Origin: Albugo candida
Taxonomy: Eukaryota; Oomycota; Peronosporomycetes; Albuginales; Albuginaceae
Direction of reading: 5' to 3'
DNA: 64,000 nt
Assembly: GCA_905220665.1 (NCBI GenBank)
Contig: CAJNAR010000166.1
Location: 434,001 to 498,000, forward strand
Shown here piece by piece: positions 1 through 9,927 of this stretch. Below the pieces are notes generated by a model. It was not told where the DNA came from. It searched no databases and saw only the letters and a program-made list of their open reading frames with translations. The number at the start of each line of letters is the position of its first letter. Position 1 is the stretch's first letter. The translations under genes were made by a program, and so were the position numbers.

Positions 1-709
1 GCCTTGGCTTTAAAAATGCAATTTGAAGCAAAGTTTCTTGCATGTCTACCATCCCATAATAGCTCACTTCATTGACGGGCAGAAGTGTCAGCATCTCCAA
101 ACGATGATGTAGCACATTCAATCCAATCAAATAAAAATACGCTTTCATTTTTGTTGGGAGTATTTGAAAGTCATCGCGAGAAAAACGATAAAATCCTTGC
201 TTTTGATCCACCCGACTATGCCTGTATAACACCGTCTGCAAATTGATAACTTGTTCCGACTCGAAAGCATCTCGATCATTTTCGAGTGCGATATAATGCA
301 CTCGGCAAAAATCAAGCGCAAGATTATGAGCCGGAAGATCATCTTTCGGGGTTTTCTTTTTAAAATTCCTAATTTTGATAAAATCGGCTATTGTCGAAAT
401 TCCATCCTTGATGGATTCGTGCATCGACTCCACAGAGTTGGTCATGTGTGTTTTGGATGGAAATAAGCGATAATCGAAATGACGACCACTTTTGTCAAAA
501 AACAAAGAATTATTTTGGTGTACGATCAAGTCAGAGCGCTCTTCTTCCTTGTTTTCTGCATTGCTAAGGGTAAACAAGGCAAAACCAGCCTTGTGTGGGG
601 ACATCGTGACGATAATGTGACAGCCAGGCAATGAATCCTCTCCCGAACCTTTATTTGTGAAGAAATGCAACCAAAGTTGTAGCAAGCCGATGAAATCACG
701 AAAGCTCAT
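1..709 (-). CDS. Partial unidentified protein (C-terminus outside window)
   Basis: An uninterrupted reading frame runs on the minus strand from an ATG at 709 to the window edge, about 236 codons without a stop. The frame stays open upstream of this ATG to about 813 with protein-like sequence (a hydrophobic LLVVKF stretch), so a 5' exon may exist and the true start may lie further up. The product has a mixed hydrophobic N-terminus (FIGLLQLWLHFF), a central charged region with a KKK cluster, and no signal peptide or repeat that I can name. I do not recognise the family. The frame is strand-consistent with the RhoGAP gene just upstream. Real coding sequence is likely because of its length and because no competing frame looks better. 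Confidence 0.6.
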   Translation of the reverse strand, partial: MSFRDFIGLLQLWLHFFTNKGSGEDSLPGCHIIVTMSPHKAGFALFTLSNAENKEEERSDLIVHQNNSLFFDKSGRHFDYRLFPSKTHMTNSVESMHESIKDGISTIADFIKIRNFKKKTPKDDLPAHNLALDFCRVHYIALENDRDAFESEQVINLQTVLYRHSRVDQKQGFYRFSRDDFQILPTKMKAYFYLIGLNVLHHRLEMLTLLPVNEVSYYGMVDMQETLLQIAFLKPR

Positions 710-846
710 TTGGTTTGGATTCACAACTATAGAATCAAACTTAACTACCAATAGAGTAGAACCAGAGTAGCTTCTGATATGACACGCAGCGATAAACTTT
801 ATAATAAACAATTACGCAGTAAATTCAAGCACATCCTAACACACGT

Positions 847-1818
847 TTACTTATGAATCAAGCCACAACGTGATTCTAATATAGAGCGAAATACCTCTAC
901 TACCGCTTTTGAAAAAGAGACCGCGAAAATCAAGTTATCTGTCTCGATTCGCACAAGATTCGGCGCGATTACAATTGCCAACTGATCGATCCCCATAAAG
1001 TTTTTTTCCCTATTGTTAGCAACTATCACGAGAAGATCGACCAGCCATAACAAAATCTCACACTCAGTAGAGCTCAATATTGCTTTGATATGACCCGTTA
1101 AATCCTTGACCTCGTCGTTCTTGATCTGAAACATGAGCTTCTCCATCTCGCCCGGTTCGATCTCGTGCAAAATCGGCACAGTTAGTTCTCGAAACCATAC
1201 TTTCAGCAAATCCGCCAAAACTCGAACATCATGGGATGCACCGGAGAATATACCCCGATTGATTTCATCAATCGCTCGATCTCGCTCTTCTTTGTTGGGA
1301 GATTCACGAAAGATGTGAGGAACGTCGAAGCCTTTCTTGTACAGGAAGTGATGTTTCAGCATCACCAATATAGCTGGTATTCGATCATTATACCCGTTCA
1401 CAACTATCCTAGGAACCTGACAAAAATGCAGCTGAAAATGCTGGTTCACGACGTAGAGAGGATCTATGTTGCTCTCTACAGACGAGCATGATGAAGGTGC
1501 CATGCGAGAAAACACAGATGCGAAACACTTTTCTGAGAGCGAGTTGCGATGTTGACTAAATGGCGTGTCGCGTTCGGTACGAGTTCTTTTGATACTTTGA
1601 TGTGAGCCTTTGTGATGATTCTCTGTTGTCATAGAAATTGCATACGCATTTGAATCAGGCGATAATGAAGTCGCGCTGATGGCCATCAAGTAATTGACAA
1701 ATGTCTCTGTCAATCCTTCAAATCTTGCTTCCCCAAAATTGTAATGTATATGTATGTCATGCCGAAAAGCATACGGTCCGCTGATCTCATGGATGTGAGG
1801 ATGAGTAGGTGTGGTCAT
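847..1818 (-). CDS. CRIB-domain RhoGAP
   Basis: Single-exon gene for a 323-residue protein. I start at the ATG at 1818, because the codon before it is TTG. Near residue 11 there is a CRIB/p21-binding motif (ISGPYAFRHDIHIHY followed by F.GL), the signature that binds GTP-loaded Cdc42/Rac. A Ser/Thr/Arg-rich linker follows, and from about residue 120 to the end there is a RhoGAP domain. It carries the arginine finger in IFRESP, the LLKVWFRELTVPIL helix and the conserved IVIAPNL block. By family knowledge it stimulates GTP hydrolysis by Rho-type GTPases, and the CRIB motif would recruit it to the active GTPase as negative feedback on polarity and actin. CRIB plus RhoGAP in one small protein is less usual than either alone. 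Confidence 0.88.
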   Translation of the reverse strand: MTTPTHPHIHEISGPYAFRHDIHIHYNFGEARFEGLTETFVNYLMAISATSLSPDSNAYAISMTTENHHKGSHQSIKRTRTERDTPFSQHRNSLSEKCFASVFSRMAPSSCSSVESNIDPLYVVNQHFQLHFCQVPRIVVNGYNDRIPAILVMLKHHFLYKKGFDVPHIFRESPNKEERDRAIDEINRGIFSGASHDVRVLADLLKVWFRELTVPILHEIEPGEMEKLMFQIKNDEVKDLTGHIKAILSSTECEILLWLVDLLVIVANNREKNFMGIDQLAIVIAPNLVRIETDNLIFAVSFSKAVVEVFRSILESRCGLIHK

Positions 1819-1913
1819 CAATGTAAGTATGTGGCCTGAGAAGTAAAGCTCCCTGATTCAAGAATTTGCGATGCACAAAAGTCAAGAACTCGATGCCGTA
1901 ACGGCCTTGTGGA

Positions 1914-1923
1914 TTTATAAATA
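1914..1923 (-). promoter_or_regulatory. TATA-like box upstream of the RhoGAP gene
   Basis: The nearly palindromic string tttataaata lies about 96 bp upstream of the RhoGAP ATG at 1818. Its position fits a core promoter, but the match is short, the region is AT-rich and it reads almost the same on both strands. Low confidence. Confidence 0.25.
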
Positions 1924-1926
1924 ACT

Positions 1927-2192
1927 AGTCATGGCTCGAAAACGAACATTGATCACAGCGAGCAGATCTTCATGCGATGGTGGTCGATGCTCCACCATGT
2001 GATATTTAGTCTAATACAGGCTTTTAGCACTAGTGGAGAGGAAATGCATGGCTTGCTTGAAAAATATCAAAATACGGTCACACTTGGATCACCGGTCACA
2101 TTTGATTACTAAGCTCGAAAAATTTTATTAAGCTAGAAAAAGAACTAGCGGAAGCAGAGAAGCAATGAAGTGTCGTTCCAATACAGTTATCT
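1927..2192. other. Intergenic, nothing supported
   Basis: Between the RhoGAP promoter region and the 3' end of the secreted protein gene. No open frame of interest, RNA gene or repeat was seen. Confidence 0.5.
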
Positions 2193-3029
2193 TCATGCAA
2201 AAGATGGAGGTTCCAGTGACGACTTTGTTGGGATGAGATTCGAAGGTGACAAAGGCATACCCGGTTGATAAAAAACTGGAGGGGTGACGGGATTGGGGGC
2301 TTGTAGGTAAGGTGTTGGTCCTGGTGCGGGGCCAGATGATCCTGTCTGATCTGTTGTATGGCTACCTGTTACCGGAGATGGGGGATACTGAGGACTACCT
2401 GATGTAATAGGCGTTGGTGAGGTAGGGCTACCATTGGGTAGAGCTGGATTCCCCGATGGACTTGGAGGTGGGAGATACTGAGGACTACCCAGTGTAGAAA
2501 ACGTTGGTGAGGTAGGGCTGCCATTGGGCAGAGCTGGAGTCGCGGGTGGACCTGGCGTCGCGGGTGGACCTGGAGGTGCCTGGGGTTGACCTGGAGGTGC
2601 CGCGGGCGGAGCCGAAGCTGGCTCGGTAAATATTGAGGTAGTATTCGCTTGTGTAGTATTGCCAGCCTCAGGTGCTTTCAATCCAGAAACGACTTTGTTT
2701 ATTTGGTAGCCACCAACAGCAAGCGTTACAGCTCCCATCCCAAGGGCCACGTTTCTCCCGAGTTTTGAATTGCTTTTCTTGTACCTCCGAAGAAATCCTT
2801 TTGGGTCGTTTGTTTTGATACTCAGACTTTCACCTTTCAATTCGTAAGTATCGCCCTTCCCATCTTCCCTATGTCCTTCTTCGAATCCCTTCTTTTCTAA
2901 CTTTTTCGTAATTTTCTCGACGGAGTACTCTTTCGGCGTTCTTCGGAAAATGTTTCTCACGCTAAGAGCGTGAAGGATTGACAGATATGAGACGAACGCA
3001 AACACGAAAAGCGATGTTTTTTTATGCAT
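2193..3029 (-). CDS. Secreted Pro-rich protein, family member A
   Basis: The ATG at 3029 opens with a textbook signal peptide (MHKKTSLFVFAFVSYLSI..LHALS). The longer frame to 3116 would bury this signal, so I prefer the internal start (278 residues). After the signal come a Lys/Glu-rich region of about 90 residues (KKLEKKGFEEGHREDGKG) and a hydrophobic Gly/Ala segment (VALGMGAVTLAVGGYQI). Next come two NTT sites and then a long Pro/Gly/Ser tail built from imperfect repeats of the type GSPTSPT..GSPQYLPPPSP. The same order (signal, charged region, Gly-rich hydrophobic segment, NTT, Pro-rich tail) occurs in the proteins at 36-46 kb, so I treat them as one family. The hydrophobic segment could be a membrane helix, which would leave either the tail or the charged region outside. 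No function is recognised. Confidence 0.75.
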   Translation of the reverse strand: MHKKTSLFVFAFVSYLSILHALSVRNIFRRTPKEYSVEKITKKLEKKGFEEGHREDGKGDTYELKGESLSIKTNDPKGFLRRYKKSNSKLGRNVALGMGAVTLAVGGYQINKVVSGLKAPEAGNTTQANTTSIFTEPASAPPAAPPGQPQAPPGPPATPGPPATPALPNGSPTSPTFSTLGSPQYLPPPSPSGNPALPNGSPTSPTPITSGSPQYPPSPVTGSHTTDQTGSSGPAPGPTPYLQAPNPVTPPVFYQPGMPLSPSNLIPTKSSLEPPSFA

Positions 3030-3628
3030 GTGAGTTGAAGATTGCTGGAAGGGAGTAAAATGAATTCTGCGAACGGAATGAAGACAAGACGTTGCGTCAT
3101 TGTACCCGATTGCCACCTCACAAAGACATGCTGTCGTAGCCTACATGTCCACGTGTCTAAACAACTGTGATATATCGAGATTCGTGGACTGAAAAATCAA
3201 AGTGGGGTTGGAATGTCACACGATACCATGATGCTGAGGCCCCAGTATAGTCGTGACACCAAAGGATTCTTCAATTGGGAAGCTCAGCATATTGTGGATG
3301 AGCTACAACCGCGTGGGGATAGAGGGCAATGCAGAGTCCTACACTGATATTGCATGGTGGCACACGAGCGATATTACACGTCACTAAGGTCATGCATTTT
3401 GACGAAGCGGATCTCGATTCTGCAGTTAGTTTTATCTAGTGTTCGATCTGACGAGTCACAGCCACAATAGACAGCATGTGTGCTCCATTTTTTCCGCAAT
3501 AGATTTCGGGAAGCACACGAGACGGTTGCTTATAACGTAAGCAAAGCAGACGCTGACTATTAGTCAGTCATATCGATGGCTGGGTGCGATATTGTTAAGG
3601 ACACGTGATACTGCATCCCAAACGATCT
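3030..3628. other. Intergenic, nothing supported
   Basis: Spacer between family member A and the 3' end of the kinase gene. It has no plausible frame, RNA gene or repeat. Confidence 0.5.
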
Positions 3629-4854
3629 TCATTGACTTGATTCCCAGTTATATAGTCGAGTAATGATCTGGCTGATGGACGGCCGTGAGGACGGATCGTG
3701 TGTCAGGATATCGCTACATTAATGTTTTCGATGAATAATGAGCAAGGATCACTCACAAGCAGTTATACCGAATAAAATCATAAAACTTGGCCGAGTATAT
3801 AGCCTTTGACGGGAATTTGATTGGTGCAAGTACTGATAATGAGGAGCATTCGATGATTCGGACCTTGCCCGTGCTAGTAAAAGAGCATTCCGCTGGAGAA
3901 TAACCGAAAGCCATGGCATACAGCACACATCCTAGTGACCATACTGAATATCCAAGACTATCAGACCACACGCTTTCATCTCGAGGGTTTTATGCCTTAC
4001 CATCTGTCTTTGTCGTAATGTGTTCTTTGGTTGGAACGTGATATAGCTCTAAGTGATACGATATTTGTGACTAGTTGGGAGCCGGTCTGATCCGCGAAGT
4101 ACCTGGTGCACGATACGGCATTGACGTCATCTGTGAAGCTTTTTCCTGTAATAGCAGCGCCTCTTTTTGTGACGGTATGTAAACATCCCCTTCTGTCACC
4201 GAACCGAGGTCTGTCAGAATCAGCTCTCCCGTCTCGGAGATCATAATATTTTCTGGCTGGACAGATTCTGTTGAAGGCTCCAAAGTACAAAGCGGCGATA
4301 ATGACATGATCGAACCTTTATATCCCGATGAGCCAAAGCGGGCGTGTGCTTATGAAACTCGGCAATGGCTTGACATAACTCGAGAAAGCGATCCAGGATC
4401 CATCGCTCGGATAAAGATATATTTTGCCTGCATCGTGAATGTTTATAAGAGCCTCAATACCAAAAAAGAGAGAACATACTGAGGCCTTACTCAAGAGAAA
4501 TGTCGATTTTATCTCGCAGTGTTCCTTCCTATAAGAGAAATGTTTATCGAAGAACCTGTAATGAAGGCCCTGAGATGAAAGTATTACCTGCATATACGGG
4601 AATAATAAGTAGAATTCATGGCAAAGGGATCCCGCTGTGACTTCAGCATGATCAACCAATGGCATGATGTTGGAATGTTTGAAGACATTGTGAAGCTGCA
4701 CCTCATGTTTTGCCATTCGCCTTTGCTCCTCTGATTGACAAATGATCTTCTTGAGCGCAAATACCTGACCAGATGTCGTGTCTTCCGCCTTGTAGACGAA
4801 TGAAGTAGCACCTTGGGCTACCTCGCTTTTGATGCAGACACTATAAGTTGACAT
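3629..4854 (-). CDS. STK16/MPSK1-like Ser/Thr protein kinase (7 exons)
   Basis: Predicted exons on the minus strand: 4588-4854, 4491-4528, 4316-4427, 4103-4256, 4001-4048, 3757-3943 and 3629-3713. They sum to 891 nt, exactly in frame, giving 296 residues against about 305 for human STK16. All joins are GT..AG and restore the kinase motifs in order: VAQGATSFVYKAED (glycine loop), FALKKI (catalytic Lys), EGTLRDKI, HRDIKPENIM (catalytic loop), LTDLGS (DFG replaced by DLG as in the NAK/STK16 group), PYRAPELY, TDVWSLGCVLYAM and DPSSRPS. STK16 kinases are small, palmitoylated or myristoylated Golgi-associated enzymes in animals. This protein begins MSTYSV, with no obvious MGxxxS. The introns are 52-62 nt except one of 43 nt and one of 63 nt. 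Exon borders are inferred but strongly constrained by homology. Confidence 0.85.
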
Positions 4855-5839
4855 TTCAGAGTATGTCTGTCAAGATAGGGTAGCGCTGCAAACGACCTTC
4901 GACCACTTTGCATTTGTATGCAGCTACTTAAGCTAAAGCAGTGCATCGTTCGCCTTATTGCAAGAAGTGGAAGAAATTTGATTGCCGCACACACACTTCT
5001 GACGGTACTGATCTCATGTAGATTGTGTGAACGATTTTTTGAATCATTCGCTGACGAAAGAAATCGGGTAAACTGCTCGTCATCATCCATTTTTGTCCGC
5101 TACCTTTGAGAAGTGATAACACATTGTGCGTTCAATGAGACAAGAAAATGACGAATCAATAATCGTTAGCTACAGGAATACAGGCTAGAGAGCTGAATGA
5201 CCACAAACTATGCGCGCGGTCTATCAGTGACGCCTCATATCAATAATCACTTAGAGTCTTAGTGCGCTTCTCGTGCTCAACAATACTTCACAATCGCACG
5301 CAATCCGAGAATACGAGCTATTACTGAGTGCTATAAATCCGCAAGTGTAGCGGTACACATTTATACGTATGCACGTGGTGGATGTGATGCTTGACCTCGT
5401 CATAGAGCAAAAAAAAATCGGCTTGTAAAATGCACCATGTATGCCTTGTATTAATGTGAATATGACTCTAAGGACTGCCTAAGGAAATGAACGTAGTCTG
5501 AGCATACGACACGGTACCGATAACCTTCTATTCATTGCACATTTGCTCATTCCATTCAGTCAAAGTTTCTGAGCGCTTAAACGCGATTGAAAATGCCCGA
5601 GCATTCTCGAACATAAATCAAACAAAGATCTTCAATACTCGTCCGGGGTAGTGTCTGCTATCAAACGTATTGCCATGGCAATAACTCTTACAAAAAGGCA
5701 GTGAACGCACTCAAATAGGTGGCAATTCAGCAGAAAGGAAACAATTTAATGTATTCGTTTCCGGTATAGAATCAGATCTGAGACGTATATTTTTGACCAG
5801 TCATGTGCACTAATGCTGTCGCTTTGAGACGATAACCAA
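4855..5839. other. Intergenic about 1 kb, nothing supported
   Basis: Divergent spacer between the kinase (minus) and the ankyrin-TIR gene (plus). The short frames in it have no family features. It presumably contains both promoters, but no clear core element was identified. Confidence 0.5.
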
Positions 5840-8800
5840 ATGTCTGCCCTTCCGCTTGAAAAAATGGGTTTATTGAATCAGTCAGAAACAGACGTATCCA
5901 ATAATGCACACCATCACCAAAATGCATCAGATAAAGCAACAGGAAGAAAGGTTGCCTCAGAAGACATATACGATCACGAAATATCCGAGCCGGAAACTCC
6001 TTTCCACCGGATCATCGACGCACAACCACAGACAATGTTACACGGTCAAACAAAGCCATTACCACCTTATTTACTGGGAAGTGGATACGTTTCGAATTCC
6101 TATTTCGTCTGCAGACTTCGATATCTTATGTACTGCATGGCATTCATTGATTGTGTCGGAATTGCTGCGTTTTGGTTCACAGATAGTATCAACGATGGTG
6201 GCCTTTATGTTGAGGATGCGAGATCATCTATGTCGTTCCGAAAAGCGAGATGCGTCGCACGAGGAGGCTGTAGTGATAGCTGTGAGACCATTGTGGTATA
6301 TGGCTCTTTAATATATCACATGCTTCCTCTGGTCGTTCTTATCGGCCTTCCTGCCTCCGGATGGAGATGTTTTGAGCCTTTTGAAAGGACAGAATTCTCA
6401 CCTGTTGATTCTAGACAATATTTGCAAAATGAGCAAAGTCGACGCCACGCTGAAAATCACGAGAGCATCGAAGCGGTTCCAAGCGATCAATCAACGCGGA
6501 TTTATACTTCTCTAAATTCAGTATCTGATTCTCCTATGCAAGTAAATCAGAGAAGTGGAGGTAAAAAGCAGAATTCAACCAAGCTCAGACGGACAGCATT
6601 TCTCCAGATATGTGAGCTGAGTGCCGTTCTTGTGCTTTGGATCAACTTTCTAATTATGCTATATTATATTTATGGACTGTTTCATGGAGATTCTTTAAAT
6701 TGCGGGTATGTGCAGGTACAGCTATACGTCGATCTGGCGGTCATCCCTTTCGTACTCCATTTCGTGGAGCTTTGTTATTTTTTTCGATACCGAGAACACA
6801 TCAAAATGCAACTTGGAGCTTTCCATGAAGAAGATCAAACTGGAGGACTAAAGTCTGCTTTCGTGAAGACATTTCACCGTCGGCATCTTTTCAAGTCCAA
6901 AACCACTTCATTTGCTCGCAACATCCGGAAAGCTTTATTCAAAGCTGCAGAATTGGAGAATCTCAGGGATTTGTCTTACACGCTTGTGAGTGCGCAAGAG
7001 CGCTTAGGACGTGACTTTGCCGCTCGGATGTATTCCAACCCCAAAATGCGACTACGTTTCTTTTCAAAATCAAAAAAGAATCCACTTCACGCAGCGGCAG
7101 CCAACGGAAATGTGCAGATGATAGACGTCCTGATCCATGCGGGATTTGGCGTAAATTCGCTCGATAAAGTAGCCAGAATGCGATTGAGCACAGGCGATGT
7201 ATTTCTATACTTTGCAAAGTTTTTCATATCAGACCCCGTGCCTAGCGACACAGCAACTTCGATTTATAAGACCACGTTAGTGACTCCGTTACATTGTGCC
7301 GTCTATATGAATCAAATCGAAGCGGTCAAGGCGCTAATTGCTCATGGAGCCGACGTCAACAAATGCGCAAAATCTTCAAACGCAAATCATGTGGTGCCAC
7401 CTCTATTTATCGCAGAAAACACCATGATTGTGCGGCTACTACTCGAAGCGGGGGCAAATCATTTGCTAGTGCCTGATCCTGGCCACCAAAATACATTGAC
7501 AGCTCTACAGCTGGCTTATCTAAGTGACAACATTCCAGTAGCACGGGAGCTGGAAAAATGGGGAGGTGATGTTGCTTTGACTCCTCTTCATGCGGCTGCA
7601 GGCGCTAATCATGACGCAGCAGTCCGCAAGCTACTGAAGAAAAAAGCAGATCCAAACAGTTTGGGAGAGTTTGGGTACGAAGGTCTCCATCGACGAACAC
7701 CTTTGCATTGGGCAGCTGTTAAGAACGCTTCATCAAGTCTGCTAGAGCTCCTATTGTGTGGTGGTAATCCAAACTTTCAGGACCGTTTGGGACGAACTCC
7801 TCTGCATTGGGCTGCTAGCTTAGGCTCAACGGAATGCGTATTACTGCTTTTACAAAATGGTGCGGATTGTCGGATTCGAGATGCTTCCACGATGACTCCG
7901 ATGCTCTGTGCCGGTCGTGCTCGTTTGGGAACCGATGTGCTATTCAATCATCTCATCAAGTATGGCGCAGATGTCAATGACTGTACCTTGACTGGCGATA
8001 CCGCTCTTCACTTGGCGGTCAAAGAAGAACGGTTGGGGACAGCTCTATCGCTGATAGCTTGTGGTGCTGATATGCACAAGGTGAACCAGTATGGCTTCCG
8101 TCCGCTCGATAATACGACTTCGACAAAATTTCAATTTGAGATGAAACGCGCTTCCGGGTACCGCGATATCTTGATCACAGCAACACCGACTCACGTGGAA
8201 TTTGCAACGAAATTGAAAGATAGCTTGGAACGTATGAACATAACCGCTTGGCGACTGGATTACGTCGAGCTGGAAAAAATTGAGGATACTTCCTGGCGGG
8301 AAAGAGTAGTTCGCGATATTGCTAGTACATCTATCATCATCGCTGTAATCACACAAGACTTCACGTTATCGGAATGCTGTTTACGAGAATTAGCGACTGC
8401 GAAAGAAGTGGGTACTCCAGTGATGGCAGTTTCCACTGAAAATGCTCGTATTGGTGACGAGCTTCAGGTTTATCTTTACACACGACAAGTGGTACCATTC
8501 GAGAGTGCAATCGTTGCTTCTACTCAATCTGATGCGCCTACAGCCTATGACCACCTATCTGAGCAAGATCGATCAGATGTAAAACCTATCTCATACCTTT
8601 ACGACGAAGCGAAATATGAAGCCCAGTTTCGACTGCTACTGGATGGTGTGCGGGATGAAATCGAGAAACAACGAAAAGGTCAGATCCAAAAGCAGTTGTC
8701 ACAAAACCAAACAGCCATGTTTGAGACAGCAGTACGTGGCCAGACAATGTTTGAGTCTCTTGTGGGATCACATATCTCGTTTATATCAAATAAAGAAGTC

Positions 8801-9316
8801 ACCGCGGGCTCAGGAGCAGAGGATCCGAATTCGGAGAGTACGTCTAAAGTATCTGGTGAGCCTCATCGATCGAATCCAGCGGAAAGGAAATATGTTTTCA
8901 TCGCTCATGGGGACTGCCATCGAGCATTCGTACGCAATTTATATGAGCGATTATCAAGCTGCGGGTACGCTGTAGTCGTGGATGGCGGTAGTTTCAATGA
9001 ATTGCCTGAGGCTTCTAATATGAAAGAACGTATTCAGGCAGGGAAAAATGCAATTCTCGGTTGTTCTGCGTGTATCGTCGTCGTATCGGAACGAACCGCT
9101 AAAAATGAGCTCGTCAGTGATCAACTTGCATTTGCAGAAGATAAACAACGTCCGATATTCCCTATACTGCTGAACGACGTGAAACTGGATACTTCTGTGA
9201 TTTCTCTACTCAGCTACAGACCTTTGTATCATTTCACAACGAATGTGGGCTTCACTGCGTCATTGCATCAGCTTATGACACGGATGCGAGAGATTTTGCC
9301 TCTTGAAGGCATGTAA
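5840..9316 (+). CDS. Four-helix membrane protein with ankyrin repeats and two TIR-like domains
   Basis: Single-exon, 1158-residue protein starting at the ATG at 5840. It has four hydrophobic helices near residues 95-113, 152-175, 254-280 and 295-315, separated by a polar loop of about 75 residues. From about 414 to 760 there are about nine ankyrin units, including PLHAAAANGN, TPLHCAVYMN, TPLHAAAGAN, TPLHWAAVKN, TPLHWAASLG and TALHLAVKEE. From about 774 to 890 is a TIR-like fold (RDILITATPTHVEFATKL, then IIIAVITQDFTLSECCLREL). From about 1016 to 1140 is a second one (KYVFIAHGDCHRAF, then ACIVVVSERTAKNELVSDQL). TIR domains act as signalling adaptors or NAD-cleaving enzymes. Whether either copy keeps the catalytic glutamate cannot be settled by eye. 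The layout suggests a membrane sensor with cytosolic ankyrin and TIR modules. Confidence 0.85.
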   Translation: MSALPLEKMGLLNQSETDVSNNAHHHQNASDKATGRKVASEDIYDHEISEPETPFHRIIDAQPQTMLHGQTKPLPPYLLGSGYVSNSYFVCRLRYLMYCMAFIDCVGIAAFWFTDSINDGGLYVEDARSSMSFRKARCVARGGCSDSCETIVVYGSLIYHMLPLVVLIGLPASGWRCFEPFERTEFSPVDSRQYLQNEQSRRHAENHESIEAVPSDQSTRIYTSLNSVSDSPMQVNQRSGGKKQNSTKLRRTAFLQICELSAVLVLWINFLIMLYYIYGLFHGDSLNCGYVQVQLYVDLAVIPFVLHFVELCYFFRYREHIKMQLGAFHEEDQTGGLKSAFVKTFHRRHLFKSKTTSFARNIRKALFKAAELENLRDLSYTLVSAQERLGRDFAARMYSNPKMRLRFFSKSKKNPLHAAAANGNVQMIDVLIHAGFGVNSLDKVARMRLSTGDVFLYFAKFFISDPVPSDTATSIYKTTLVTPLHCAVYMNQIEAVKALIAHGADVNKCAKSSNANHVVPPLFIAENTMIVRLLLEAGANHLLVPDPGHQNTLTALQLAYLSDNIPVARELEKWGGDVALTPLHAAAGANHDAAVRKLLKKKADPNSLGEFGYEGLHRRTPLHWAAVKNASSSLLELLLCGGNPNFQDRLGRTPLHWAASLGSTECVLLLLQNGADCRIRDASTMTPMLCAGRARLGTDVLFNHLIKYGADVNDCTLTGDTALHLAVKEERLGTALSLIACGADMHKVNQYGFRPLDNTTSTKFQFEMKRASGYRDILITATPTHVEFATKLKDSLERMNITAWRLDYVELEKIEDTSWRERVVRDIASTSIIIAVITQDFTLSECCLRELATAKEVGTPVMAVSTENARIGDELQVYLYTRQVVPFESAIVASTQSDAPTAYDHLSEQDRSDVKPISYLYDEAKYEAQFRLLLDGVRDEIEKQRKGQIQKQLSQNQTAMFETAVRGQTMFESLVGSHISFISNKEVTAGSGAEDPNSESTSKVSGEPHRSNPAERKYVFIAHGDCHRAFVRNLYERLSSCGYAVVVDGGSFNELPEASNMKERIQAGKNAILGCSACIVVVSERTAKNELVSDQLAFAEDKQRPIFPILLNDVKLDTSVISLLSYRPLYHFTTNVGFTASLHQLMTRMREILPLEGM

Positions 9317-9927
9317 TATATTCCAGCAATTACATCAAGTAATCAAGCGAAAGATATAATTACGAAATTGATATAGGACGATATCATTTATTAGGATGAG
9401 ATCGAGAGGCAGCATTTCGTATAGTATATGCAATGTCTGATCTAATCCGCCGACTCAATACGCGGGTCGAATGCATAGAGGCGGCGCGCTGCTATATTAT
9501 ATATTCCTTTTGATTGGGTCCTTTGATATGTACAAACAGTACATGATACGAAACATCCACAAGTTAAATACGTTCTTTTGTCGAATCAAGTCGCTACTAC
9601 TCGCCTTTCGCCTACATAACAAATCACAGTGCTGACTGTAGCCGGTGTATAAAGTCGGAATACGTCAGGAGGAGTAAAACGCTCTCAAAAGCTTCCACAA
9701 AAGTCAGATCGTGCCAATGCAGCATTCGTGCTAGAGTGAAACTGGTAGGAGAATTCTTCTCGTAGAAGCGCTGATTCGTGCGAACCATGTGTTTACATTG
9801 TTTCCATGGCGGAGCTGCCGGTCCGTGTCGTGACAATTTGAAAAATATTCAATCTCTGCACATAGTAACATTCATAAAAACACCAAGATCAAAGTAGTTT
9901 TCACGGTAAAAGACTTGCGTTTCTACC
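9317..9927. other. Intergenic, nothing supported
   Basis: About 600 bp between the TIR protein gene and the first transporter. Only short, unconvincing frames are present. Confidence 0.5.

Noticed and set aside
9317..9927. CRISPR arrays, prokaryotic operons or insertion sequences anywhere in the window
   Set aside because: Introns, eS25, V-ATPase and RAE1 show a eukaryotic nuclear genome; no regular spacer-repeat array or IS ends were seen.
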